Shown here: piece by piece, positions 43,878 through 53,993 of the stretch
How positions within the stretch are numbered: position 1 is the first letter of the stretch
Layout of the letters: every line of letters begins with the position of its first letter
Assembly: GCF_900102055.1 (NCBI RefSeq)
Contig: NZ_FNBA01000002.1
Location: 434,001 to 498,000 of the forward strand
DNA length: 64,000 nucleotides
Reading direction: 5' to 3'
Origin: Ulvibacter litoralis
GTDB taxonomy: Bacteria; Bacteroidota; Bacteroidia; Flavobacteriales; Flavobacteriaceae
The notes under the pieces: model-generated
Seen by the model: only the letters and a program-made list of their open reading frames with translations
The model's database searches: none
What the model was told of the DNA's origin: nothing
Translations under genes and position numbers: made by a program

Positions 43878-45593
43878 ATGAGATTATTTTTTCTTTTTTT
43901 ATTATTGGGTTTGTCGGTTACGGCGCAAGACTATTCTATAGAAAAATTACATGTACTAGACGACGAAGAGTTATTAAGTTTATTTAATAAGGTTAGTAAT
44001 GATTCAATAAAAGCAGAGCGAATTGCAAGGGTGTATCTTGAGAGAGCCCGTAGTCAAAACGATACAATTAAAATGGCGAGGGGGTATGATCGTTTGGCTA
44101 GAATTTTTAACCCTGAAACAAATCTAAAATTTGCAGATAGTGTTATCGAACTCACTAAAAACATAGATAATATAACATATCCAGCGTTGGGTTATATGAT
44201 TAAAGGGTATATCTATAATCAAATAGGAGATTTAAAACTGGAAGTTAAAAACATAATTATAGCTTATGATTTATCTGTAGATCGTGAGAATACATCGCAA
44301 CAAGTTTTTCTCTTAAACTCATTGATAAGAACAAAGTCTATTTGGGGCAATAAGTTAGAGGCGCTAAAATTGCAAAAGAAGAGGCATTCTATATTAAATG
44401 ATAAAAAATATTTAGAAGGAATATTAAATTCAACTAGAAAAGGAGCTGTTGGTTTTGCTAAAGATATTTACCTTGAGAATGAATTGTCTTCTAATCAGAA
44501 TTTTGTGTTATGTTATTTGGGATTGAAAAAATTAGATTCAGCTTATTTGTACCTTAAAAAGGGACTCAGCAAAGCAGATAGTTATAATGGTTATAATAAT
44601 AGTAAATCATACTACAAAGAATGGTTCCTTGAAATGTCTATCGAAATTAATTATTATTTAAAAAAATATGAAAAATCAATAAATATTAGTGATGAATTAT
44701 TGTTCAATGGATATGATTTAAATAACTCATCATTATTAAATATTAATTTGTTTAGAGGTTTAAGCTTAATAAAAACTAATAATTTAGAAAAAGGAATTTT
44801 GAATTTAAAAATAGCTGATTCGATAAGTGAATTTGAAAGTATATTGCCGTCACAGAGAATTGTTTATGAAGGGTTGTTTGATTATTATAAAAGCATTGGC
44901 GATTCTCAAAAACAAATTGTTTACTTAAATAAGCTACTATATATCGATAGTGTTTTTAATGAAAATTACCAGTATTTTGAACCTAATCTAATTAAGAACT
45001 TTGAAACACCTAAACTGTTAAGAGAAAAAGAGGAGTTGATTAGTGATTTAGAAGAAGATAATATTCGATCTAGAAATAACATGTATCTTGGATTGGCGGT
45101 TCTTTTCATCTCTTTTATTGCATTAGGGTATTACATTAATAGGCAATTAGTATATAAAAAAAGATTTGAATCCTTAATAGCGAGGCAAAAGGACAATAAG
45201 GGGCATTTGAAAGAGAAGAAATCTCTCTCTTCTGAAATATCACAAACAGTGCTCAAAGGTATTCTTGAAGGACTTGATAAATTTGAAAAAGAAAAGAAAT
45301 ACTTGTCTAAAGATGTTTCATTGCGAAGTTTGGCTAATTTATGTGATACAAACCCACGTTACCTATCGAAAGTAGTCAATAATGAAAAAAATAAAAATTT
45401 CAGCAAGTATATTAATGATTTGCGTGTAGAATTTGCTTTTAAAGAATTAACGGAGAATCCAACATTTCGAAAATATACTATTAAAGCTATTGCTGCTGAC
45501 TGCGGTTTTAAAGGAGCAGAGTCTTTTTCAAAGCGATTCTACGAGCGATACAAAGTGTATCCTTCGTATTTTATAAAAAAGCTTGAGGAATAA
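43878..45593 (+). CDS. TPR-containing membrane protein with C-terminal AraC-type DNA-binding domain
   Basis: 571 residues. Signal-like N-terminus (about 1-17, FLFLLLGLSVTAQ), helical repeats of the TPR kind (about 30-370), one membrane helix (about 395-415, YLGLAVLFISFIALGYYI), then a two-helix-turn-helix AraC domain (about 460-571: SLRSLANLCDTNPRYLSKVV, TIKAIAADCGFKGAESFSKR). The architecture is a membrane-spanning one-component regulator found in flavobacteria, sensing outside and binding DNA inside. The gene is notably AT-rich and lacks the common octamer of its neighbours. Confidence 0.82.
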   Translation: MRLFFLFLLLGLSVTAQDYSIEKLHVLDDEELLSLFNKVSNDSIKAERIARVYLERARSQNDTIKMARGYDRLARIFNPETNLKFADSVIELTKNIDNITYPALGYMIKGYIYNQIGDLKLEVKNIIIAYDLSVDRENTSQQVFLLNSLIRTKSIWGNKLEALKLQKKRHSILNDKKYLEGILNSTRKGAVGFAKDIYLENELSSNQNFVLCYLGLKKLDSAYLYLKKGLSKADSYNGYNNSKSYYKEWFLEMSIEINYYLKKYEKSINISDELLFNGYDLNNSSLLNINLFRGLSLIKTNNLEKGILNLKIADSISEFESILPSQRIVYEGLFDYYKSIGDSQKQIVYLNKLLYIDSVFNENYQYFEPNLIKNFETPKLLREKEELISDLEEDNIRSRNNMYLGLAVLFISFIALGYYINRQLVYKKRFESLIARQKDNKGHLKEKKSLSSEISQTVLKGILEGLDKFEKEKKYLSKDVSLRSLANLCDTNPRYLSKVVNNEKNKNFSKYINDLRVEFAFKELTENPTFRKYTIKAIAADCGFKGAESFSKRFYERYKVYPSYFIKKLEE

Positions 45594-45600
45594 AATAAAA

Positions 45601-45975
45601 TTAGTCAGCGTTGTATACTTTTAGTACAGTAGCCTGTTCTTCACAGTTTTCAACTCTAATTTTTAAATTAGTATCAGAAATAGTCCCTTCTATCACATAT
45701 TGTTTGCAGGAGTCAAGTTTGGTATTGCTTTCAGAGAATAAAACGGACCCTTTTCTAAGGAGTGTGGCTATTGCTGAAGTATCTAATCCTTTTTCAGAAA
45801 GAGAAATAATACTTTCTTCGGAAAATAAGCGAGGTTTAATTCTAATATTTTTTAATGTTCTTGCTTCTGGGCCATAATCACAAGAAGTCTTTTTGCCTCC
45901 TAAAAAGAAAAAAAGAATGATAAGGCCAATGGTAAATCCTCCTAAATAAAATCCTAACCGATAAATAAACTTCAT
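45601..45975 (-). CDS. Small membrane-anchored protein, DUF4258-like
   Basis: 124 residues: N-terminal membrane helix (about 8-27, GFYLGGFTIGLIILFFFLGG), then KKTSCDYGPEARTLKNIRIK and a soluble domain with two further Cys. I recall flavobacterial relatives labelled DUF4258; function unknown. It follows the alanine dehydrogenase gene by 32 bases in the same direction. Confidence 0.7.
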   Translation of the reverse strand: MKFIYRLGFYLGGFTIGLIILFFFLGGKKTSCDYGPEARTLKNIRIKPRLFSEESIISLSEKGLDTSAIATLLRKGSVLFSESNTKLDSCKQYVIEGTISDTNLKIRVENCEEQATVLKVYNAD

Positions 45976-46007
45976 AGAATAAGTAAAATTAGTTTTGTGT
46001 TTTTAAA

Positions 46008-47201
46008 TTAGAAAATTAAAAGGTTTAGATCGCTATACGGCATGTCAAACCAATCACCAACAGCTTTATTGGTTAAAATTCCACGGTAAAAGTACAAACC
46101 ATTCTTCAGACCGCTGTCAAATCTAATCGCATTTTCAATTCCTCCATATTCTGATATGTTTAATAGGTAAGGTGTGAAAATGTTACTGATTGATATAGAG
46201 GCAGTTTTAGGGTATCTAGCAGGGATATTAGGTACTCCGTAATGAATAACGCCATTTTTAATAACGGTAGGTTTGTCATGTGTCGTCATTTCCGTAGTTT
46301 CGAAACAACCGCCCATATCAACACTAACATCAATAATAACGGCCCCTTTCTTCATGTTTTCAACCATTGTTTTAGAGACAATAACAGGGGAGCGATTATT
46401 ACCACGTACAGCCCCAATAGCAACATCACAACGTCTAAGGGCTTTTAAGAGATTTTTTGGTTGAATGGTAGAAGTATATATTGTTTGACCTAAGTTGTTT
46501 TGAAGCTTTCGGAGTTTTGTTATAGAACTGTCAAACACTTTTACGTTAGCTCCGAGTCCAATAGCTGACCTTGCTGCAAACTGTCCTACTGTTCCGGCAC
46601 CAATAACAACAACCTCTACAGGGGGGACTCCACTTATATTTCCAAAAAGTAAGCCATTGCCTTTTTCTGCATTAACCATTAATTCTGCTGCTATTAAAAC
46701 AGCAGCAGTTCCTGCGATTTCACTCAATGCTTTAACGGCCGGATATCCATTGTCTTCATCTTTGATAAATTCAAAAGCCAAGGCGGTAATTTTCTTTTTT
46801 GCTAAGGCCTCAAAATAACTTTTTTTCCTTGTTTTAAGTTGAAGCGCGGAAATTATAACCGATTTTGGCTTAATAAGTTTTATTTCTTCAATGGTAGGGG
46901 GTTCAACCTTAAGTATAATTGGACAAGCAAATACTTTATCGGTATCGCTTGTTAATAAAGCTCCAGAATCACTATAATTAGCATCGCTAAAACCAGCTTC
47001 AATACCAGCTCCTTTTTCTATTAACACACGGTGACCGTTTGAAACTACAGCTGCAACTGCATCTGGTGTTAAACATATCCGTTTTTCTTGAAAATAGGTT
47101 TCTTTAGGGATTCCAATGAATAATTCGCCCTTTTCCCTTGCAATTTCGAGGGTTTCTTCTTGCGGAAGTAATTGTGCTTTGGTGAATGGTGATATAGACA
47201 T
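46008..47201 (-). CDS. ald: Alanine dehydrogenase
   Basis: 397 residues. NAD-dependent oxidative deamination of L-alanine to pyruvate and ammonia. The N-terminal IGIPKETYFQEKRICLTPDA (substrate Arg and Lys region), the Rossmann motif VVIGAGTVGQFAARSA, VIVSKTMVENMKKGAVIIDV and GCFETTEMTTH fit the AlaDH/transhydrogenase-alpha family. The order of domains and length fit AlaDH with about 20 extra N-terminal residues. Upstream lies an unrelated small membrane protein gene. Confidence 0.9.
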   Translation of the reverse strand: MSISPFTKAQLLPQEETLEIAREKGELFIGIPKETYFQEKRICLTPDAVAAVVSNGHRVLIEKGAGIEAGFSDANYSDSGALLTSDTDKVFACPIILKVEPPTIEEIKLIKPKSVIISALQLKTRKKSYFEALAKKKITALAFEFIKDEDNGYPAVKALSEIAGTAAVLIAAELMVNAEKGNGLLFGNISGVPPVEVVVIGAGTVGQFAARSAIGLGANVKVFDSSITKLRKLQNNLGQTIYTSTIQPKNLLKALRRCDVAIGAVRGNNRSPVIVSKTMVENMKKGAVIIDVSVDMGGCFETTEMTTHDKPTVIKNGVIHYGVPNIPARYPKTASISISNIFTPYLLNISEYGGIENAIRFDSGLKNGLYFYRGILTNKAVGDWFDMPYSDLNLLIF

Positions 47202-47260
47202 GGACTGTTTGTTAACAGAACCAAGTTACATATTTAATCTTAAAAAGTGAAGAGAAATAT

Positions 47261-47788
47261 TTATTGAAATAAATCTTTAATTTGTCCCCAAACTGATTTT
47301 TTCTTTGCTAATTCTTCTTCAAATGATTGAAAGTCATTTTCACGTACTTGATTAAATATTTTAGCTCTAATCAGGTAGACAGCTGGCACAAGAATCATCA
47401 TTAAAGGAAATATATAGACTAACTCTAGTTCATCTAAACTGTTACTTTCATTGATCACGCCCCATAGCTGAAATGAGTACATGGCGATAGGTACTAGAAT
47501 GATCCAGTGCCACCAGTGCTTACAGGTTAAAAACCAGAGTAATAATAAGTATAGAGGGATGAATTTTCCAGTAAAATACCAAGCATAAGCATAGAAACTT
47601 GGGAAACTTGTATTTAATGTAAAAAAAGAAGTTTCCAAAGTCTGAGACTCTGGAAAACTTCTATAAGAATAAAATAAGATTGGTGATAAGGCAATTAATA
47701 AAACAATAATACCACCAATGACTAAAGACTTTCTATCCGTTTTGTAATGGCTTAAGTGTTTTGTCGACTTGTTGTTCGGTTTGTCCAT
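47261..47788 (-). CDS. Membrane protein of unknown function
   Basis: 175 residues from ATG 47788; a longer frame to 47833 overlaps the small lipoprotein gene more deeply. Four hydrophobic segments: about 23-43 (SLVIGGIIVLLIALSPILFY), 63-85, 88-110 and 125-145, and a basic/acidic C-terminal tail (NDFQSFEEELAKKKSVWGQI). No family recognised. It overlaps the upstream small lipoprotein gene by 56 bases in another frame, so one of the two starts may differ or the two are coupled. Confidence 0.6.
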   Translation of the reverse strand: MDKPNNKSTKHLSHYKTDRKSLVIGGIIVLLIALSPILFYSYRSFPESQTLETSFFTLNTSFPSFYAYAWYFTGKFIPLYLLLLWFLTCKHWWHWIILVPIAMYSFQLWGVINESNSLDELELVYIFPLMMILVPAVYLIRAKIFNQVRENDFQSFEEELAKKKSVWGQIKDLFQ

Positions 47789-47870
47789 TTTCGATGTTCT
47801 CTGGAGTGCAGGATGCAAATAATCCAAGTCCAAAAATTGCTACGATAAAAAGGTTTCTTGCTACTTTCAT
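47733..47870 (-). CDS. Tiny lipoprotein, 45 residues
   Basis: An ATG at 47870 opens MKVARNLFIVAIFGLGLFAS followed by Cys21 (lipobox LFASC), then CTPENIENGQTEQQVDK and a stop (TAG at 47733-47735). The signal sequence, lipobox and hydrophilic Glu/Gln-rich tail make it a credible short lipoprotein. The same DNA encodes the start of the downstream membrane protein in another frame. Function unknown. Confidence 0.65.
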   Translation of the reverse strand: MKVARNLFIVAIFGLGLFASCTPENIENGQTEQQVDKTLKPLQNG

Positions 47871-48052
47871 AATATTTGTTTTTGTGAGGTTAATAGTACA
47901 AACCTAGCACGAAAAAAGACAAGTATCTGAATTATGTTGTCCGTATCTTTATTAGTTTTTTTTTGGACAATAAAATATCCTTTAAAAATAATGCGATTTG
48001 GGGCAGCTATTTAAAAATCAGGAGAGTATGCAAATATGTTATCGTTTCAATT

Positions 48053-48466
48053 TTATTTCATGGGCTCTAATTTTACGGTCCTACTTCCGTTAGTGTTTTT
48101 TATTAATTGAATTTTAGTACTTTTTTCTGGCAATAAATTCGCGATTTTTTCTGGCCATTCAATTAAATTCCAATTATCGGAATCTAAATATTCTTCAATT
48201 CCAAAATCAAGCGCTTCTTCTTCTGATGTTATTCGATAACAATCAAAATGGAATAATTTATCGGTTTGTGTTTTGTATTCGTTTACAATTGAGAAGGTTG
48301 GGCTACTTAATGTGTCGGTAACACCAATTTTTTTAGCAAGTTCTTTAATAAGTGTCGTCTTACCAACACCCATTTCACCATAAAATAAAATGGTTTTGAA
48401 TGGTGCACTTAATAATATTTGGTCAGCGATTTGGGGTAAATCCTTGATCATAAATGTTACTTGCAT
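48053..48466 (-). CDS. tsaE: tRNA t6A biosynthesis ATPase TsaE
   Basis: 137 residues. P-loop FYGEMGVGKTTLIKELAKKIG, the switch-type TLSSPTFSIVNEY, LFHFDCYRI and LIEWPEKI are the TsaE signature. It works with TsaB and TsaD (encoded elsewhere) on threonylcarbamoyl-adenosine at position 37 of tRNAs. Lies just downstream of porX, as is common in this phylum. Confidence 0.92.
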   Translation of the reverse strand: MQVTFMIKDLPQIADQILLSAPFKTILFYGEMGVGKTTLIKELAKKIGVTDTLSSPTFSIVNEYKTQTDKLFHFDCYRITSEEEALDFGIEEYLDSDNWNLIEWPEKIANLLPEKSTKIQLIKNTNGSRTVKLEPMK

Positions 48467-48559
48467 AGGTAAATTTAATTGCGCGTAAATGTAACATATT
48501 ATTCGGATTATTTGTATAAAAAACCGACGAACTACACTAATGAAAGAATAAACCTACAT

Positions 48560-50110
48560 TTATTTTGGATCTAGTACTACAAAAGGAATAATCATTTCTT
48601 CTAATGAAACGCCACCATGCTGGTAAGTATTACGGAAATAACTTACATAATGGTTGTAGTTATTTGGATAAGCGAAAAACATTTCACCTTTAGCAAAAAT
48701 AAAGGAACTACTCATGTTTATTGAGGGTAAGTGTATGCTGCTAGGGTTTTTAGCTTCTAATACATCTTTCGTTTCATACGTAAGGCTTCGACCTGTTTTA
48801 TAACGAAGATTTAAGCTTGTGTTTTTGTCTCCAATTACTTTTGATGGATTTTTTACATTTATGGTTCCATGATCTGTAGTAACGATTAATTTAAAGCCTA
48901 ACTGTGATGCTTGTTGAATAATTTCCATTAAAGGAGAATTCTTAAACCAACTTTGTGTTAATGATCTGTAAGCCTTGTCGGTAGACGCAAGTTCTTTTAT
49001 AACTTCCATTTCAGTTTTGGAATGCGACAGAATATCCACAAAATTATACACCACAACCGTTAAGTCTTCGTCTTTATGACTTTTAAAGCTATCTACTAAT
49101 TTTTTTCCTTGTTTTAAACTTGAAATTTTATGATAACTCCAGTTAAGCTCTAGACCAAGGCGTTTTAATTGAAACCTCAAGAACTCTTCTTCGTGTAGAT
49201 TTTTTCCACCTTCATCAGTATCATTCAGCCATAAGTCTGGATGTTTCTTTTCCATATCGCTAGGCATCAATCCACTAAAAATAGCATTTCTAGCATATTG
49301 AGTAGCTGTTGGAAGAATTCCGTAATACATTTCTTCACTATTCTTTTTGTAGTTGTTGGCTAAGAAAGGTTCAAAGGCTTTCCATTGATCGTAACGTAAA
49401 TTATCAACTACGACCAATAACGTAGGTCTGTTGTCTTTTAACTCAGGAACCACTTTGTCTTTAAACAGGGTGTGAGACATGGTTGGTTTGTCTGCGTTTT
49501 TCTCAAACCAGCTTGGGTAATTCTTATCAATAAACTTACAGAATTGCGAATTAGCTTCCGATTTCTGAGATTCTAAAATTTCGAACATTCCAGAATCCTC
49601 GATGCCTTCTAGTTCTAATTCCCAATACACCAACTTCTGATACATATCTGCCCACTCTTCATAAGAGTTTACCATCGATAAGTCCATTGCTATTTTACGA
49701 AACTCTTGTTGGTAATTAGACGTTGTTTTTTCAGAAATTAATCGAGAGTGGTCCAAGTTTTTCTTCAGACTTAGTAAAATCTGATTTGGATTTACAGGTT
49801 TGATAAGGTAATCTGCAATTTTAGAGCCTATGGCTTCTTCCATGATATATTCCTCTTCACTCTTAGTAATCATCACAACAGGAGTAGAGGCTTCGTATTC
49901 TTTTAGTTCGGCAAGTGTTTCTAAACCAGTAAGTCCTGGCATATTTTCGTCTAGAAAAATAATGTCAAAATTCTGTTTTTTAACTTCTTCAAGCGCTTCA
50001 GTTCCACTTTGTGCTTTCGTCACTTTGTAATTCTTATTTTCTAAGAATAAGATGTGCGGCTTTAATAAATCAATTTCATCATCTACCCAAAGTATTTTTA
50101 TGTCGCTCAT
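48560..50110 (-). CDS. porX: PorX: response regulator fused to a PglZ phosphatase domain (type IX secretion)
   Basis: 516 residues. Receiver domain (1-120) with acidic pocket DDE (10-12), phospho-acceptor Asp54 in FLDENMPGLTG and Lys in MITKSEEE. A helical linker follows, then an alkaline-phosphatase-superfamily PglZ domain (about 205-516) with VVVDNLRYDQW, VTTDHGTINVKNP and a C-terminal NTYQHGGVSLEEMIIPFV. This is the PorX layout, the regulator of the type IX secretion system (paired with histidine kinase PorY, not in this window). Upstream of tsaE. Confidence 0.92.
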   Translation of the reverse strand: MSDIKILWVDDEIDLLKPHILFLENKNYKVTKAQSGTEALEEVKKQNFDIIFLDENMPGLTGLETLAELKEYEASTPVVMITKSEEEYIMEEAIGSKIADYLIKPVNPNQILLSLKKNLDHSRLISEKTTSNYQQEFRKIAMDLSMVNSYEEWADMYQKLVYWELELEGIEDSGMFEILESQKSEANSQFCKFIDKNYPSWFEKNADKPTMSHTLFKDKVVPELKDNRPTLLVVVDNLRYDQWKAFEPFLANNYKKNSEEMYYGILPTATQYARNAIFSGLMPSDMEKKHPDLWLNDTDEGGKNLHEEEFLRFQLKRLGLELNWSYHKISSLKQGKKLVDSFKSHKDEDLTVVVYNFVDILSHSKTEMEVIKELASTDKAYRSLTQSWFKNSPLMEIIQQASQLGFKLIVTTDHGTINVKNPSKVIGDKNTSLNLRYKTGRSLTYETKDVLEAKNPSSIHLPSINMSSSFIFAKGEMFFAYPNNYNHYVSYFRNTYQHGGVSLEEMIIPFVVLDPK

Positions 50111-50234
50111 ATATGTATATTTGTTTATTAATTTTAGAAAGTGCCACTTTTATAAGAAGCTGCTTACTAGATACCAAAATTAGTTCCGAAGTCGTTCAAA
50201 ACTCAATCCATCAGTATTAATTAAAAGTTAAAGT

Positions 50235-51464
50235 TTGAATCCACAAAACAAACTCAAAATAGTAAACGATCCAATCTATGGTTTTATTACCATACCAAGT
50301 CCGTTACTATTCGATTTAATAGAGCATCCATACTTTCAGCGGTTACGCCGTATTTCTCAAATGGGAATGTCATATTTGGTATATCCAGGAGCACACCACA
50401 CTCGATTTCACCATGCGTTGGGAGCTATGCATTTGATGCAAAAAGCAATCTATGTGCTTCGTTTAAAGGGTGTTGAAATTTCAAAAAAGGAGGAGGAAGC
50501 CTTGAATATTGCAATTTTATTACACGATATTGGTCACGGACCTTTTTCGCATGCTATGGAGCATAGCATTGTTGAAAATGTGAGTCATGAAGAGATTTCA
50601 TTGTTGTTTATGGAAGAATTGAATGCTCAGTTTAACAACAGATTAACGTTTGCAATTTCAGTTTTTAAGAATGAATATGAACGTAAGTTCTTACATCAGC
50701 TAATTTCGAGTCAGTTGGATATGGATCGGCTGGATTATTTACGACGCGATAGTTTTTACACGGGAGTTTCAGAAGGGTCTGTAAACTCAGAACGGTTAAT
50801 CACAATGCTTAATGTAAAAAACGATCTGCTTGTTGTTGAAGAAAAAGGCATTTATTCCGTAGAAAAATTTATCGTTGCACGAAGGTTGATGTATTGGCAG
50901 GTGTATTTACATAAAACAAGTCTTGTAGCTGAACAGTTGTTGCTTCGAGTTTTAAAACGAGCAAAAGAGTTGACACAACAAGGAGTAGAGCTTCCCGCAA
51001 GTGCTGCATTGTCTTTTTTTCTGAAAAATCACGTTACTATTGAAGGTTTTTCAGTCAAGGTATTAGATACCTTTTCTAAGCTTGACGATTACGATATTAT
51101 TTCGTCCATGAAGTCTTGGGTTTCATCTGAAGATTTTGTGTTACGCAGTCTTTCAGAAATGCTTTTAAATAGAAATTTGTTGAAAGTTAAGATGAAAAGC
51201 AAACCGTATGCTTCAGAAAAAATAGAAGAACGTAAAAAAACTTTTCAGAAGAAACACAACCTATCTGCTAATGAAGCATCTTATTTCGTATTCGGTGGTG
51301 AAGTGTTTAATCAGGCCTATAATATGGAAACAGAAACAATTAACTTGTTAACCAAAACAGGAAAAGTAGTGGATGTGGCTAAGGCAAGTGACCAATTAAA
51401 CCTTGAAGCGCTATCAAAAAAAGTGGTAAAATATTATCTATGTTATCCTAAAAGCGATTACTAA
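50235..51464 (+). CDS. HD-domain phosphohydrolase (dNTPase-like)
   Basis: 409 residues with a TTG start, the only in-frame start that includes LKIVNDPIYGFITIPSPLLF. HD motifs: HTRFHHALGAMHLM (first His), ILLHDIGHGPFSHAMEH (HD pair), SSQLDMDRLDYLRRDS (late Asp). SAMHD1/dGTPase-like family, cytoplasmic; its nucleotide substrate is unknown. Immediately precedes the lipid A operon. Confidence 0.85.
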   Translation: MNPQNKLKIVNDPIYGFITIPSPLLFDLIEHPYFQRLRRISQMGMSYLVYPGAHHTRFHHALGAMHLMQKAIYVLRLKGVEISKKEEEALNIAILLHDIGHGPFSHAMEHSIVENVSHEEISLLFMEELNAQFNNRLTFAISVFKNEYERKFLHQLISSQLDMDRLDYLRRDSFYTGVSEGSVNSERLITMLNVKNDLLVVEEKGIYSVEKFIVARRLMYWQVYLHKTSLVAEQLLLRVLKRAKELTQQGVELPASAALSFFLKNHVTIEGFSVKVLDTFSKLDDYDIISSMKSWVSSEDFVLRSLSEMLLNRNLLKVKMKSKPYASEKIEERKKTFQKKHNLSANEASYFVFGGEVFNQAYNMETETINLLTKTGKVVDVAKASDQLNLEALSKKVVKYYLCYPKSDY

Positions 51465-51475
51465 ACCTTTTTTTC

Positions 51476-51483
51476 TATTTTTG
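51476..51483 (+). promoter_or_regulatory. Candidate -7 element of the lipid A operon
   Basis: TATTTTTG, exact TAnnTTTG match, about 85 bases before the lpxD ATG; no TTG at the expected distance. Confidence 0.4.
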
Positions 51484-51568
51484 CAAGAATGAAATGTAGC
51501 CAATCACAAATACATATTTCTATTACTCGTTTAATTAGTAAGGATACATTTCAAATCAATACCAACCA

Positions 51569-52594
51569 ATGAAATTTACAGCAGCTCAAATAGCAGGCAT
51601 TTTAGAAGGTGTAGTGGACGGGAATGAAGAAGTAGAAGTATCTAAACTTGCTAAAATAGAAGAAGGAAGTGAAGGAAGTTTAACCTTTCTCGCTAACCCT
51701 AAGTACACACCTTATATCTATACAACAAAAGCATCTATTACAATTGTAGATAAAGACTTTGTTTTAGAGCATCCTATAACTACCACCTTAATACGCGTAG
51801 AGAATGCTTATAAATCGTTTTCTAAGTTGTTAGAATACTACAACCAAGTAAAGATGAATAAAACAGGGATTGAAAAACCTGTATTTGTTTCTGAAAGTGC
51901 TACCTATGGGGAGAATATCTACTTAGGAGCTTTCGCGTATGTTGGGGATAATGTGACTATTGGAGATAACGTAAAAGTATATCCCAACGCATATATTGGT
52001 GACAATGTTAAAATTGGAAATAATGTAACTGTATTTGCAGGGGCTAAAATCTATTCTGAAACAGTAATAGGAGATAACTCTGTAATACATAGTGGAGTGG
52101 TAGTAGGAGCTGATGGTTTTGGATTTTCTCCAAACGAAAAAGGGGAATACATAAAAGTACCACAAACAGGAAATGTTATTATTGAAGCCAATGTAGATAT
52201 AGGTGCAGGAACGACTATAGATCGTGCAACTTTAGGCTCTACTGTGATTAAAAAGGGAGTGAAGCTTGACAATCAAATTCAAATAGCTCACAATGTTGAG
52301 ATAGGTGAAAATACTGTAATTGCTGCACAAACGGGTATCGCTGGATCTACCAAAATTGGCAAGAATTGTATGATTGGTGGACAAGTAGGAATTGTTGGAC
52401 ATATAACTATAGGTGACAATGTCAAAATTCAGGCGCAAAGTGGAATAGGACGAAATGTGAAAGATAATGAAACATTGCAGGGGTCACCAGCGTTAAGCTA
52501 TGGCGATTTCAATAAAAGCTATGTTCACTTTAAAAATCTGCCAAAAATAATGGATCGATTTAATACCTTTGAAAAAAAACTGAATAATGAGTAA
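51569..52594 (+). CDS. lpxD: UDP-3-O-(3-hydroxyacyl)glucosamine N-acyltransferase
   Basis: 341 residues. The third step of lipid A synthesis: N-acylation of UDP-3-O-acylglucosamine by acyl-ACP. An N-terminal uridine-binding domain (about 1-100, [12 protein letters not shown]), then left-handed beta-helix hexapeptide repeats (about 105-320) and the catalytic His241 in [10 protein letters not shown]. Overlaps the lpxC-fabZ start by eight bases (ATGAGTAA), so translation is coupled. Confidence 0.93.
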   Translation: MKFTAAQIAGILEGVVDGNEEVEVSKLAKIEEGSEGSLTFLANPKYTPYIYTTKASITIVDKDFVLEHPITTTLIRVENAYKSFSKLLEYYNQVKMNKTGIEKPVFVSESATYGENIYLGAFAYVGDNVTIGDNVKVYPNAYIGDNVKIGNNVTVFAGAKIYSETVIGDNSVIHSGVVVGADGFGFSPNEKGEYIKVPQTGNVIIEANVDIGAGTTIDRATLGSTVIKKGVKLDNQIQIAHNVEIGENTVIAAQTGIAGSTKIGKNCMIGGQVGIVGHITIGDNVKIQAQSGIGRNVKDNETLQGSPALSYGDFNKSYVHFKNLPKIMDRFNTFEKKLNNE

Positions 52595-53993
52595 CGCAAT
52601 GGTAAAACAACGCACTATAAATAAAGAGGTTACTTTAACAGGAGTGGGTTTACACACTGGAAAGGAAGTAACATTAACTTTTAAACCAGCTCCAGAAAAT
52701 CACGGATATTCTTTTGTTCGAATAGATTTGGAAGGAAGTCCTGCTATTAAAGCGGATGCTAACTATGTTGTAAATACACAACGTGGAACTAATTTAGAAA
52801 AAGACGGAGTTAAAATACAAACTTCAGAACATGTTCTTGCAGCATTAGTGGGAATGGAAGTGGATAACTGTATTTTAGAATTAAATGCTTCGGAACCGCC
52901 AATTATGGACGGGTCTTCTAAGTTTTTTGTTGAAGCTATTGAAAAAGCAGGAATTGTAGAACAAGCGGCTTGCAGAGAAGAGTATGTTGTAAAAGAAGTT
53001 ATTTCGTATTTAGATGAAGAAACAGGAAGCGAAATAATTGTAATGCCGTCAGATGAGTACCAAATTACAACAATGGTCGATTTCGGAACGAAGGTTTTAG
53101 GAACTCAAAATGCTTCTTTAAAGCATATCTCTGACTTTAAAGATGAGATTTCAGATTCTAGAACATTTAGCTTTTTGCACGAAATTGAAATGTTGTTGGA
53201 GCACGGACTTATTAAAGGAGGGGACTTAAACAATGCAATTGTATATGTAGACAAAGAATTGTCTCCTGAAACAATGGAGAAATTACGGTCTGCATTTGGA
53301 AAGGATAAAATTTCAGTGAAGCCGAATGGTATTTTAGATAATCTTACGTTGCATCACCCAAATGAAGCCGCACGTCATAAATTATTAGATGTTATTGGCG
53401 ATTTAGCTTTAATAGGAACTCGTATTCGAGGGAAAATTATTGCGAACAAGCCAGGACATCACGTTAATACACAGTTTGCAAAAAAACTTTCAAAAGTTAT
53501 AAAACTAGAAAGTAGAAATAAAGCTCCTAAAATAGATCTTTCGGTACCGCCTGTAAAAGATGTGAATCAAATCATGGACATGCTTCCGCATCGTCCACCG
53601 TTTTTGTTTGTAGATAAAATTCTAGAAATGTCAGACTCTCACGTGGTGGGGCTTAAGAATGTAACAATGAACGAACCGTTTTTTGTTGGACATTTTCCTG
53701 GAGCACCTGTAATGCCTGGTGTTATAATAGTAGAAGCTATGGCGCAAACAGGAGGGATATTAGCGTTAAGTACGGTTCCAGATCCTGAGAACTACCTTAC
53801 GTATTTTATGAAAATAAACAATGTAAAGTTTAAACAACAGGTAAACCCTGGAGATACGCTTATATTTGATTTAAAATTAATGTCACCTATACGTCGCGGA
53901 ATTGTTCTTATGAATGGTCAAGCGTATGTAAATGATAAACTAGTCGCTGAGGCAGAATTGATGGCTCAGATAGTAAAAACTAAAAATATATAA
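52587..53993 (+). CDS. lpxC: Bifunctional LpxC deacetylase / FabZ dehydratase
   Basis: 468 residues, a fusion typical of Bacteroidetes. The LpxC domain (about 5-305) has zinc ligands His82 in TSEHVLAAL and His264/Asp268 in [10 protein letters not shown] and removes the acetyl group of UDP-3-O-acyl-GlcNAc, the committed step of lipid A synthesis. The FabZ domain (about 325-468) has the hot-dog motif [14 protein letters not shown] and the catalytic His369 and Glu383 ([24 protein letters not shown]) and dehydrates 3-hydroxyacyl-ACP. Fusion couples lipid A and fatty acid synthesis, which draw on the same acyl-ACP pool. Immediately followed by lpxA. Confidence 0.95.
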   Translation: MSNAMVKQRTINKEVTLTGVGLHTGKEVTLTFKPAPENHGYSFVRIDLEGSPAIKADANYVVNTQRGTNLEKDGVKIQTSEHVLAALVGMEVDNCILELNASEPPIMDGSSKFFVEAIEKAGIVEQAACREEYVVKEVISYLDEETGSEIIVMPSDEYQITTMVDFGTKVLGTQNASLKHISDFKDEISDSRTFSFLHEIEMLLEHGLIKGGDLNNAIVYVDKELSPETMEKLRSAFGKDKISVKPNGILDNLTLHHPNEAARHKLLDVIGDLALIGTRIRGKIIANKPGHHVNTQFAKKLSKVIKLESRNKAPKIDLSVPPVKDVNQIMDMLPHRPPFLFVDKILEMSDSHVVGLKNVTMNEPFFVGHFPGAPVMPGVIIVEAMAQTGGILALSTVPDPENYLTYFMKINNVKFKQQVNPGDTLIFDLKLMSPIRRGIVLMNGQAYVNDKLVAEAELMAQIVKTKNI

